This document shows positions 1-7,052 of a DNA stretch of 64,000 nt, one piece after another. The position numbers and the translations under genes were made by a program. The stretch is taken from positions 1,860,001 through 1,924,000 of the forward strand of contig NZ_CP021731.1 in assembly GCF_003628555.1 (NCBI RefSeq). Reading direction: 5' to 3'. Numbering within the stretch: the stretch's first letter is position 1; every line of letters begins with the position of its first letter. Below the pieces are notes generated by a model. That model made no database searches. It worked only from the letters and a program-made list of their open reading frames with translations, and had not been told where the DNA came from. The DNA is from Azoarcus sp. DN11 (GTDB lineage: Bacteria; Pseudomonadota; Gammaproteobacteria; Burkholderiales; Rhodocyclaceae).

Positions 1-234
1 AAACCCTCGCTCGTCGTCGGCGCGCTGTTCGCCTTCATCCTCGCCTTCGGCGATTTCGTCGCGCCGACCTACCTCGGCGGCGGTGCGCCGCCGACGCTGA
101 GCAACCTGATCATCGACACGACCAAATCCGGCCAGCAGTGGCCGCGCGCGGCGGTCGTCGCGATCGTGATGATCCTGACCCTCGTCCTCACCTCCCTCGC
201 GGCGGTGCGGCTTGCCTACGGGAGGCGCAAATGA
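1..234 (+). CDS. ABC transporter permease, C-terminal fragment
   Basis: This is the last 77 residues of an inner-membrane permease whose start lies left of the window. Two hydrophobic stretches are visible, one near the edge (VGALFAFILAFGDFVAP) and one before the C-terminus (AAVVAIVMILTLVLTSLAAV), followed by a short basic tail. The stop overlaps the start of the next permease gene in an ATGA arrangement, which indicates translational coupling. Together with the following permease and ATPase it forms a PotB/PotC/PotA-like importer of the polyamine/opine/2-aminoethylphosphonate group. The substrate-binding protein is not in the window and is probably upstream. Because creatinase follows, creatine or another guanidino compound is a reasonable substrate guess, but that is context only. 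Confidence 0.85.
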   Translation, partial: KPSLVVGALFAFILAFGDFVAPTYLGGGAPPTLSNLIIDTTKSGQQWPRAAVVAIVMILTLVLTSLAAVRLAYGRRK

Positions 235-1100
235 TGTCGGGAAATGGGATGCTGAAAACCGGCCGGTGGTTCGGGTGGGCCTACACGGGCTACACCTTCC
301 TCTTCATCCTGGCGCCGATCGCCGCCAGCCTGGTGTTCTCGTTCAACGCGGACCGCTTCCCGTCGCTGCCGCTGAAGGGATTCACGACGGACTGGTACGG
401 CGGCACCTTCACCGATCCGCTCGTGATCGAGGCCTTCCAGCGCAGCGTGATGGTGTCGATCCCAGTGGCGCTGCTGTCGACGATCCTCGGCTTCTGCGCG
501 GCCTACTGCGATTTCCGCTTCGAGTTCCGCGGCAAGTCGCTGTTCGGCCTGCTGATGCTGCTGCCGCCGACGATTCCCGCCGTCATCATGGGCCTGGGGA
601 TGCTGTCCTACCTGTCGCGCATCAACCTCGCCGGCGAAGTGTGGGCCGTGCTGATCAGCCATGTCGTGATCGCGCTGCCGTTCGCGATGGCGATGATCCG
701 GCTGCGTCTCGCGCAGATGGACAGCGCGCTCGAAGAAGCGTCGTGGAACCTGCGCGCCTCGCCGGCGCAGACGCTGTGGCACGTCGTCCTGCCGTTCTGC
801 AAGCAGAGCCTGGTCGCCGCCTTCCTGATCACCGCCGCGGTGTCCTTCGACGAGTTCGCCGTCGCGTGGTTCGTGTCGGGCCTGAACGAGACGGTGCCGG
901 TGCGCGTGCTGGTGTTCCTGCAGGGGCAGGTCAGCCCGGTGATCAACGCGATCGGCACGGCGGTATTCACGTCCTCGATCCTCCTCGTCGCGATCGGCAT
1001 GGGATTTTCCGGCATGGGCAAGGCGAAACGCGCCGCCGCCGACTCCCCGGTGCAGCCTGCGGGCGGCGCGCTGGTAACCAACAACGGTTTGTCTTTGTGA
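231..1100 (+). CDS. ABC transporter permease, PotC-like
   Basis: This is an inner-membrane permease of 289-290 residues, about the usual length for the PotC group. About six hydrophobic segments can be seen. The conserved cytoplasmic EAA loop (EEASWNLRASPAQTLWHVVLP) lies around residues 168-188 and docks with the ATPase. Two in-frame ATG codons at 231 and 234 compete. The first overlaps the stop of the upstream permease and was chosen because coupling is typical here. The stop lies 8 bases before the ATPase start, so the three genes form one operon. Substrate is not readable from the sequence. The family handles polyamines, opines, thiamine and phosphonates, and the adjacent creatinase suggests a guanidino compound. 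Confidence 0.88.
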   Translation: MMSGNGMLKTGRWFGWAYTGYTFLFILAPIAASLVFSFNADRFPSLPLKGFTTDWYGGTFTDPLVIEAFQRSVMVSIPVALLSTILGFCAAYCDFRFEFRGKSLFGLLMLLPPTIPAVIMGLGMLSYLSRINLAGEVWAVLISHVVIALPFAMAMIRLRLAQMDSALEEASWNLRASPAQTLWHVVLPFCKQSLVAAFLITAAVSFDEFAVAWFVSGLNETVPVRVLVFLQGQVSPVINAIGTAVFTSSILLVAIGMGFSGMGKAKRAAADSPVQPAGGALVTNNGLSL

Positions 1101-1108
1101 GAACGACT

Positions 1109-2197
1109 ATGACTCAAGCACTGGTAGAGATCGATCGCGTATCGAAGAGATTCGGCGACTACACGGCGGTCACCGAGACCTCGTTCAGCATCGGGCAGGG
1201 CGAGTTCCTGGCGATCATGGGCTCGAGCGGCTGCGGCAAGACGACCATGCTGCGCATGCTGGCGGGGCTCGAGGAGCCTTCGGCGGGCGAGATCCGCCTC
1301 GAGGGGTGCTCGCAGAAGGGCTTGCCGCCGTGGCGGCGCGAGTTGCCGCTGGTGTGGCAGAGCCTCGCGCTGTTCCCCTTCCTGAGCGTGCTCGACAACG
1401 TCGGCTTCGGCCTCAAGATGCGCGGCGTCGCGAAGGCCGAGCGCGACCGGCGTTCGCTCGCGTGGCTGCACAAGCTCGAGCTCGGCGAGTTCGCGAGCCG
1501 CAACGTGATGCAGCTCTCGGGCGGCCAGCGGCAGCGCGTCGCGCTGGCGCGCGCCCTCGTCACCGAGCCCAAGGTGCTGCTGCTCGACGAGCCGCTGAGC
1601 GCGCTCGACGCCCACCTCAGCGTGCGCATGCAGGCGCTGCTGCGCTCCCTGCAGCGCGAACTGGGCATCACCTTCGTGTATGTCACGCACAGCCAGACCG
1701 AAGCCTTCTCGATGGCCGACCGGGTCGTGATCATGAGCCGCGGCAAGGTGGAGCAGATCGGCTCGCCGCAGGCGATCTACCGCCATCCCGCGAACCGTTT
1801 CGTTGCCGAGTTCATCGGCAACGTCACGATCCTGCGCGGGAGCGTCGCCGACGCCGGCGATCAGGCCATCCGCCTCAACACCGCCACGGGCGGGATGACG
1901 GTGTCGCGCGGCAATTTTGCCGGGGCGCACGGCGCGCAGGCGGACTTCTACGTCAATGCCGACCAGATCGCGATCGGCGACGAGGCCCGGCACGAGAACC
2001 ATGTCCGCGCGCGTTTCCTGAGCCACAAGTTCATCGGGAACATGGTCACGCTGTTCCTCGAGGTGCCCGGAATCGACGACGACCTCAAGGTGATCCTGCC
2101 CGAACGCACCTACGACTGCCTCGGCGTGCAGCCCGGCGACTCGGTCGTGGCGTCCTGGCCGGCGGCTGCGGCGCATTTTTTCGGCGGCACCGCCTGA
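1109..2197 (+). CDS. ABC transporter ATP-binding protein, PotA-like
   Basis: This is the cytoplasmic ATPase of the importer, 362 residues. Walker A is GSSGCGKTT at residues 38-46, followed by a Q-loop (LVWQSLALFP), the signature LSGGQRQRV, Walker B VLLLDEP and the switch histidine in THSQTEAF. After the nucleotide-binding domain (about 1-240) comes a C-terminal TOBE-like regulatory domain, as in PotA, MalK and FbpC. Start is the ATG at 1109, eight bases after the permease stop. It is preceded by weak ribosome-binding sequence only, so coupled translation is likely. A long overlapping frame starts further upstream, but only the part from 1109 has ABC homology. Confidence 0.92.
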   Translation: MTQALVEIDRVSKRFGDYTAVTETSFSIGQGEFLAIMGSSGCGKTTMLRMLAGLEEPSAGEIRLEGCSQKGLPPWRRELPLVWQSLALFPFLSVLDNVGFGLKMRGVAKAERDRRSLAWLHKLELGEFASRNVMQLSGGQRQRVALARALVTEPKVLLLDEPLSALDAHLSVRMQALLRSLQRELGITFVYVTHSQTEAFSMADRVVIMSRGKVEQIGSPQAIYRHPANRFVAEFIGNVTILRGSVADAGDQAIRLNTATGGMTVSRGNFAGAHGAQADFYVNADQIAIGDEARHENHVRARFLSHKFIGNMVTLFLEVPGIDDDLKVILPERTYDCLGVQPGDSVVASWPAAAAHFFGGTA

Positions 2198-2375
2198 GCC
2201 TGCGGGATGCATTCGGCCGATGTTTTCGCCGTCGTCGTTTTCAAGAAAACGCCCGTCGAAGTGCGGAAATTAGGGGCGCATCCCGTTCTTTAGCATGGAC
2301 TCACGTTGTCGGTGCGCAGGTTCCCAGGCCACCGGCGATGTTTTCGGCAACACCCATTACATATAACAGGAGTGG

Positions 2376-3626
2376 ATGGACATGACGAATCTGGTTACCG
2401 GCATTCAGTCGATCTCGGAGATGAAGGATCTGCTGCGCATCGAGAACGGCGAAAAGGTGAAGCACACGTTCTCGGAGCAGGAATTCCACAACCGCCAGGC
2501 GAAGCTGCGCGCCTACATGGCGGCCAACGACATCGACGCCGTGCTGTTCACGTCGATGCACAACATCAACTACTACAGTGACTTCCTGTACTGCTCGTTC
2601 GGCCGCCCCTATGGCCTGGTCGTGACGCAGGAGAAGGTCGTCTCCATCAGCGCCAACATCGACGGCGGCCAGCCGTGGCGCCGCACCGTGGGCGACTACA
2701 ACATCGTCTACACCGACTGGCGCCGTGACAACTACTTCCGCGCGATCCAGCAGGAAATCGCCAACAAGGGCCGTGTCGGCGTCGAATATGACCACATCCC
2801 GGTCGAGCGCCTGGAAAAGCTGAAGGCCGCGCTGCCGGCCGTCACGCTGACCGACATCGGCGCGCCGACGATGCGCATGCGCATGGTGAAGTCGGCCGAG
2901 GAAATCGCGCTGATCAAGCACGGCGCACAGGTGTGCGACGTCGGCGGTTCGGCGTTGGCTGCGGCCGTGCATGAAGGCGTGGCCGAGCACGAAGTCGCGC
3001 TCGCCTCGACCCAGGCGATGATCCGCGAGATCGCCAAGCGCTTCCCCGACTCGGAGCTGATGGACACCTGGACCTGGTTCCAGTCCGGCATCAACACCGA
3101 CGGCGCGCACAACCCGGTGACCACGCGCAAGGTGCAGAAGGGCGACATCCTGTCGCTGAACTGCTTCTCGATGATCTCCGGCTACTATACGGCGCTCGAG
3201 CGCACGATGTTCTTCGATCACTGCGACGACGCCTCGCTCAAGCTGTGGGAGGTCAACGTCAAGGTGCACGAGGCCGGCCTCAAGCTGGTGAAGCCGGGCA
3301 TCCGCTGCTGCGACGTCGCCGCCCGGTTGAACGAGATCTTCGCCGAGCAAGGCCTGCTGCAGTACCGCACCTTCGGCTACGGCCACTCCTTCGGGGTGCT
3401 GTCGCACTACTACGGCCGCGAGGCCGGCCTCGAATTCCGCGAGGACATCGAGACGGTGCTGGAACCGGGCATGGTCGTGTCGATCGAGCCGATGATCATG
3501 CTGCCCGAAGGCATGCCCGGCGCCGGCGGCTACCGCGAGCATGACATCCTCGTCGTGACCGAGAACGGCGCCGAGAACATCACCGGCTTCAAGTACGGGC
3601 CGGAGCACAACATCATCCGCCGCTAA
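2376..3626 (+). CDS. Creatinase (creatine amidinohydrolase)
   Basis: The enzyme hydrolyses creatine to sarcosine and urea in the cytoplasm (EC 3.5.3.3). The 416-residue protein matches Pseudomonas putida creatinase (403 residues) along its whole length with a constant offset of 13. Catalytic His232 corresponds to His245 in NTDGAHNPVTT. Glu262 corresponds to Glu275, and the substrate-pocket Cys60/Phe62/Arg64 to Cys73/Phe75/Arg77 in LYCSFGRPY. The pita-bread fold of M24 peptidases is present, but this family needs no metal. ATG codons at 2376 and 2382 are both possible. AGGAG at 2368-2372 is spaced 3 and 9 bases from them, so 2382 may be the real start. It follows an importer operon after a 178-base gap and ends before a hairpin. 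Confidence 0.95.
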   Translation: MDMTNLVTGIQSISEMKDLLRIENGEKVKHTFSEQEFHNRQAKLRAYMAANDIDAVLFTSMHNINYYSDFLYCSFGRPYGLVVTQEKVVSISANIDGGQPWRRTVGDYNIVYTDWRRDNYFRAIQQEIANKGRVGVEYDHIPVERLEKLKAALPAVTLTDIGAPTMRMRMVKSAEEIALIKHGAQVCDVGGSALAAAVHEGVAEHEVALASTQAMIREIAKRFPDSELMDTWTWFQSGINTDGAHNPVTTRKVQKGDILSLNCFSMISGYYTALERTMFFDHCDDASLKLWEVNVKVHEAGLKLVKPGIRCCDVAARLNEIFAEQGLLQYRTFGYGHSFGVLSHYYGREAGLEFREDIETVLEPGMVVSIEPMIMLPEGMPGAGGYREHDILVVTENGAENITGFKYGPEHNIIRR

Positions 3627-3639
3627 GCCGACGGAATCC

Positions 3640-3663
3640 GGCCTGCCGCGCCCGCGGCAGGCC
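3640..3663 (+). terminator. Hairpin after creatinase
   Basis: A perfect 10-bp stem (GGCCTGCCGC at 3640-3649 with GCGGCAGGCC at 3654-3663) closes a 4-base loop 13 bases after the creatinase stop. Only two T residues follow, so it is a weak intrinsic terminator or a 3' stabilising hairpin. Confidence 0.55.
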
Positions 3664-3745
3664 TTCAAAATCAAGACCGCCCCGCAAGGGGGGGCCTACA
3701 TCATGCGCCGACCGGCTTCGGACACACACGCGTGGCGCGTTTCGG

Positions 3746-4198
3746 TCAGGCCGACTTCGATTGGAGGGTGTCGGACTCGGTCCGGCTCTCATCCTCACGG
3801 CCCAGGCTGAGCTTTCCGGGGCCCAGCAGGGCAACGTAGAACATGCCGCCCATGATCGCCAGATTCTTCAGAAAATGATTCAGCTGGTTCGAATAGCTGG
3901 CGGCATCGGCACTCCAGTACGGGTGAAAGATCAGGGTGGTCGGAATCAGGAAGAGGATGAAGGCGCCCGCCGCGAAGCGCGCTTTCCAGCCGAGGATGAG
4001 GGACAAGCCGCCCAGCACTTCGAGGGCAATCGTTCCGGTGAGGAGCAGTTCGCTCATGGGAAGTCCCTTCGAGGCCATATAGCCCGCGACGGCGGCGAAT
4101 CGCCCGATCTTGCCGATGCCCGAAATGAGGAAGATGAGGCCCAGCAGGCTTCGCCCGATCAGAAGTCCTGCTGCTTGCCTGTCCTGTACTTGTGTCAT
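3746..4198 (-). CDS. DoxX family membrane protein
   Basis: This is a 150-residue inner-membrane protein with four hydrophobic segments. The first (LLIGRSLLGLIFLISGIGKI) carries the typical DoxX start. The family includes quinone-linked thiosulfate oxidation subunits and many proteins of unknown role, often tied to redox or aromatic stress. Here it is transcribed divergently from a LysR regulator, with only 121 bases between the two starts. That suggests the LysR protein controls it. A charged tail (residues 130-150) extends past the membrane part. A second DoxX gene lies at 44928. Confidence 0.8.
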   Translation of the reverse strand: MTQVQDRQAAGLLIGRSLLGLIFLISGIGKIGRFAAVAGYMASKGLPMSELLLTGTIALEVLGGLSLILGWKARFAAGAFILFLIPTTLIFHPYWSADAASYSNQLNHFLKNLAIMGGMFYVALLGPGKLSLGREDESRTESDTLQSKSA

Positions 4199-4286
4199 GA
4201 AGCGCTCCTTTTGAGAATAACCGTTCGGCCGTGTCGACCTTTGCTGCGCGCATTTTGAGGGTTACGGATGTTTGCTTAAATATGGA

Positions 4287-4312
4287 ATAATCGAAATTAC
4301 TTTTTCGATTAT
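4287..4312. promoter_or_regulatory. Perfect inverted repeat, likely LysR autoregulatory site
   Basis: ATAATCGAAA (4287-4296) and TTTCGATTAT (4303-4312) are exact inverted copies separated by 6 bases. They end 7 bases before the LysR start at 4320 and sit in the divergent promoter of the DoxX gene. Position and symmetry fit an operator for the adjacent LysR protein. Binding is inferred. Confidence 0.6.
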
Positions 4313-4319
4313 CGATAAA

Positions 4320-5231
4320 ATGTCCATCGATCGTTTTGAGGCAATGCGCGTCTTCTGCCGTATCGTCGAAATGGGCAGCTTCAGTCGCGCTGCCCGGCAT
4401 CTCAGCATGTCGAATTCTTCGGCGACCAACCACCTCACGAACCTGGAAGGACACCTCGGCGTCCGGCTGCTCAACCGGACGACGCGCAAGCTTTCCCTGA
4501 CCGACGAGGGCCGAGCCTGTTACGAGCGGGGCCGCGACTTGCTGGATGGACTCGGCGAATTGGAGGAGGGCTTGCGGGGGGCGAAAGTCGTGCCCCGGGG
4601 GGTACTCCGGGTGGACGTGCCGACCGCCATCGGGCGCATGTATGTTGCCCCGGCGCTGCCTCGTTTCGCTGAGCTTTATCCCGAGGTGACCGTCAGGATG
4701 ACGCTCGGTGACCAGGTTCTCGCGCCAGAAGAAGCGGGCGTGGATGTTTCCATCCGCATCGGGGACCTTAAGGATTCGGCGCGCGTGGCAAGGACGCTTC
4801 ATCAGACGCACTACGTCTGCTGCGCGTCGCCTGAGTTCCTCGCCCGGTACGGTACGCCGGCGGTGCCGCAGGATCTGGCAAGGTATCCGCAGATCGGTTT
4901 CCTGCAGCCGACCTCGAGGCAACCCGTTCCCTGGTTCTTCAGAAAAGGCGATACCGCATTCGAGCAAATGCCGGAAGCCCGCATCTGGATCAATCACGCC
5001 GAATCGTTGATCGACGCGGCGATATCCGGCGGCGGCGTGGTCCAGCTTTTTTCGCTTTCGCTGCAGCGCCATTTCGCGAGTGGGGTCCTCGTGCCGATCC
5101 TGGCGGACTGGTCGGCGCCGGGTCCGCCGATATCGGTCCTCTATCCACCAAGCCGCTACCAGCCCGCGAAGATCAGCGCGTTCGTAAAGTTCGTGAGCGA
5201 GCTGTTTGATGATCAGCTCGACGAAGGGTAG
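4320..5231 (+). CDS. LysR-family transcriptional regulator
   Basis: This is a 303-residue DNA-binding regulator. The N-terminal winged helix-turn-helix spans roughly residues 1-60 (FEAMRVFCRIVEMGSFSRAA, then a recognition helix in SNSSATNHLTNLE). It is followed by a linker helix and a periplasmic-binding-protein-like effector domain (about 90-295). It belongs to the CrgA-like subgroup by overall appearance. Start ATG 4320 was preferred to the upstream in-frame start at 4272 because homology begins at MSIDRFEAMRVF and the inverted repeat lies between the two. Divergent from the DoxX gene, it is not obviously tied to creatine metabolism. Confidence 0.88.
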   Translation: MSIDRFEAMRVFCRIVEMGSFSRAARHLSMSNSSATNHLTNLEGHLGVRLLNRTTRKLSLTDEGRACYERGRDLLDGLGELEEGLRGAKVVPRGVLRVDVPTAIGRMYVAPALPRFAELYPEVTVRMTLGDQVLAPEEAGVDVSIRIGDLKDSARVARTLHQTHYVCCASPEFLARYGTPAVPQDLARYPQIGFLQPTSRQPVPWFFRKGDTAFEQMPEARIWINHAESLIDAAISGGGVVQLFSLSLQRHFASGVLVPILADWSAPGPPISVLYPPSRYQPAKISAFVKFVSELFDDQLDEG

Positions 5232-5303
5232 GGAACGATGCTCCTTGCGGCCTGCATCGTGGCGGATGCGAACCGGCCGCGCTCAATATTGTTGTCAATC
5301 TAG

Positions 5304-5330
5304 GAAATAATGAGATATTAATTGTCAATA
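5304..5330 (+). promoter_or_regulatory. LysR-type box upstream of amidohydrolase copy 1
   Basis: This 27-base element aligns without gaps with those at 13652-13678 and 17109-17135. The core is TAAT-N5-ATTA, which satisfies T-N11-A (T5308, A5320), flanked by a shared 5' GMAATAAT and 3' TTGTMAATA. A TAGTAT hexamer at 5351-5356, 21 bases downstream, could be the -10 and would put the core around -55 to -70, the usual LysR recognition position. It lies 89 bases before the gene start. Confidence 0.65.
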
Positions 5331-5418
5331 TATAGATCAATCGTATTGGCTAGTATTCCTCCGGGCAAGTACCCCTCTGTCGCGCACCTGAGCGCAAACC
5401 TGCCTGGAGACGGATCAC

Positions 5419-6105
5419 ATGGAAAGCCCGCTCAATGAGATGCTCAAACAAGCCTTCGCACAAGCCACCAAGCTGTACCAGGAGCGCGGCTTCCAGCGCC
5501 GCGTGGGCTTTGGCAAGAAGCCGGCGCTGATCAACGTCGACCTCGCCAATGCCTGGACGCGCCCGGGCAACCCCTTCACCTGCGAGAAGATCGACGACGA
5601 GATCATCCCCGGCGTGCAGCGCCTGCTGAAGGCGTGCCGCGAGAACAATCATCCGGTGATCCACGTGACGACCTGCTACCAAGTCACCGACCGCAACAAT
5701 CCGAATACTGACATGGGCCTGTGGCACAACAAGATTCCGGTCGATGTCGTGAATCAGGCAGACGAGAACATCTGGGCGATCGACTCGCGCATCGCGCCGA
5801 TCGCCGGTGAGCAGGTGCTGGTCAAGAAGCGCGCGAGCTCCTTCCATGGCACCTACCTCGCGGGCTTCCTGCGCGCGGCCGGGGTCGACACCATCCTCGT
5901 GACCGGCGTGACCGCATCGGCCTGCGTGCGCACGACGCTGTGCGACGGCTTGGCCGAAGGCTTCCGCACGATCGCCGTGCGCGAGTGCATCGGCGACCGC
6001 GTGCCCGGCGCGGTCGAGTGGAACCTGTTCGACATCGACGCCAAGTTCGCCGACGTGGAGTCGGTCGATCGCTGCGTCGACTACCTGTACTCGATGAAGG
6101 GCTGA
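5419..6105 (+). CDS. N-carbamoylsarcosine amidohydrolase, copy 1
   Basis: The enzyme hydrolyses N-carbamoylsarcosine to sarcosine, CO2 and ammonia (EC 3.5.1.59), the last step of creatinine breakdown through N-methylhydantoin. It is a 228-residue cysteine hydrolase of the isochorismatase fold. It shares long identities with the Arthrobacter enzyme, for example LYQERGFQRRVGFG, DLANAWTRPG and WNLFDIDAKFADVES. The triad is Asp41, Lys136 and Cys169 (VTASACVRTT), equivalent to Asp51/Lys144/Cys177. The Arthrobacter protein has about 30 extra C-terminal residues. From codon 7 to the stop the DNA is identical to copy 2 at 13773. The first residues (MESPLNE) differ. It is transcribed alone after an AT-rich LysR-type promoter. 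Confidence 0.93.
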   Translation: MESPLNEMLKQAFAQATKLYQERGFQRRVGFGKKPALINVDLANAWTRPGNPFTCEKIDDEIIPGVQRLLKACRENNHPVIHVTTCYQVTDRNNPNTDMGLWHNKIPVDVVNQADENIWAIDSRIAPIAGEQVLVKKRASSFHGTYLAGFLRAAGVDTILVTGVTASACVRTTLCDGLAEGFRTIAVRECIGDRVPGAVEWNLFDIDAKFADVESVDRCVDYLYSMKG

Positions 6106-6109
6106 TTCC
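5439..6109 (+). repeat. 671-bp exact repeat, copy 1
   Basis: Bases 5439-6109 are identical to 13793-14463 (offset 8354). The block covers nearly the whole N-carbamoylsarcosine amidohydrolase gene and stops 4 bases after its stop codon. Flanks on both sides differ, so the repeat boundary coincides with the gene and no insertion-sequence ends are visible. Confidence 0.95.
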
Positions 6110-7000
6110 GGTCGGGCCGGGTGAGGCGCGCGCGCCCTGGGCGGCCCCTCGCTGGTGAATGCATGCCCGAAATCAACAACTGATGGCGAAGACGGTCGCG
6201 GCCCGAACGCCGGGGCGAAGCCATACGAAATTGGCAAACGGGTTAATAACACAGATTCAGAAAATGAATTGAATCCGATAGTCGAGATCCGTGTGGAAAT
6301 TATTCCGGGTTAGCTCCATTTTCTGCGAAAGAAATTTCCATGCTCTGCACAAATCAAGTGCGTAGATAAAGCTTGCTATATTTTATGGCGGCTGCAGATC
6401 GTTCTGCCGACTTGAAGGCGTTTTGGTGAACTATTAGATTGTCGAGCAAGCGCACGGCTGTCCGTGATTAATCCGTATTTGATCGCAGGTATTGTCAATG
6501 GACGAATTGTGCGAAAAATAAATTTGCGCGGCAATCGTTCCGGTACGAGCGCCATGAATTCCCCTTCGCTCTGACATCATATCCATCCTTGTTTGCGCTT
6601 GAAATGGCGAAAAATCTTGTAGATACAAGATAATAGGCGCCGTTGCAAGTGATTTTATACAGGGTGGAATTCCGCCCTTCGTGATGGAATGTGACGTGCC
6701 GATCCTGATTCGGAGAGGACGTTAGAATCGTCACGTCCATATTTTTCATTTCAGATTCAGGTTTGCCGGAATCACCGTTCCGGATGTCTCTTATTGTCCA
6801 TGACGAGTTCCAATGGGGTGGAGGTGAGGTGGCATAAAATCAGTTCGCGCATCAATGCCCCAGGAAGAGACATTAATAATGCGCCTTGCACAAGTGTGGT
6901 GCGGCAAATGAAAAGATAATCAAAAAAAAGGTCTGATTGGATTCGTAATAATTGGCGTCTCCTGCGGGAATTTCTTGTGTTTCCGATTTCTCGTTAAGTT
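6110..7000. other. AT-rich intergenic region without recognisable gene
   Basis: Nearly 900 bases between the amidohydrolase and the N-methylhydantoinase promoter hold no convincing gene. Short reading frames on the minus strand (for example 6495-6749) have no family resemblance, and their codon use is unlike the neighbours. From about 6240 on the base composition is clearly more AT-rich than the rest of the window. A TTGCAC/GTGCGGCAA partial dyad around 6885-6907 lies about 100 bases upstream of the sigma-54 promoter. It could belong to an activator site, but it is weak. Confidence 0.6.
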
Positions 7001-7016
7001 GGCATTGCAATTGCTT
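7001..7016 (+). promoter_or_regulatory. Sigma-54 (RpoN) -24/-12 promoter
   Basis: The sequence TGGCATTGCAATTGCT matches the consensus TGGCAC-N5-TTGC[A/T] at all but one base. GG and GC are separated by exactly 10 bases, which is the strict requirement. Transcription would begin near 7027, leaving a 5' leader of about 26 bases that contains the CAGGAGA ribosome site (7041-7047) and the start at 7053. An enhancer-binding activator must exist elsewhere. Confidence 0.75.
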
Positions 7017-7052
7017 ACCGGTTAATTGCCAATTTATTTTCAGGAGACTGTT

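Noticed and set aside
212..1108. Long second reading frame overlapping the permease and running into the ATPase gene
   Set aside because: Arg/Pro-rich shadow translation of a GC-rich gene; only the part from 1109 has ABC ATPase motifs.
608..2212. 534-residue minus-strand frame opposite the importer genes
   Set aside because: Composition (His, Arg, Ala, Asp-rich) is typical of antisense frames in high-GC DNA and no domain is recognisable. The same applies to other long antisense frames, for example at 6873-9227, 9130-11082 and 35784-38315.
2198..2375. Promoter or riboswitch upstream of creatinase
   Set aside because: No convincing -35/-10, sigma-54 or aptamer-like structure could be assigned by eye.
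6495..6749. 84-residue minus-strand frame in the AT-rich intergenic region
   Set aside because: No ribosome site, no similarity to any family I know, and overlapped by another equally weak frame.
6829..6850. GTGGCATAAAATCAGTTCGC as a second sigma-54 promoter
   Set aside because: GG and GC are 14 bases apart, whereas sigma-54 needs 10.
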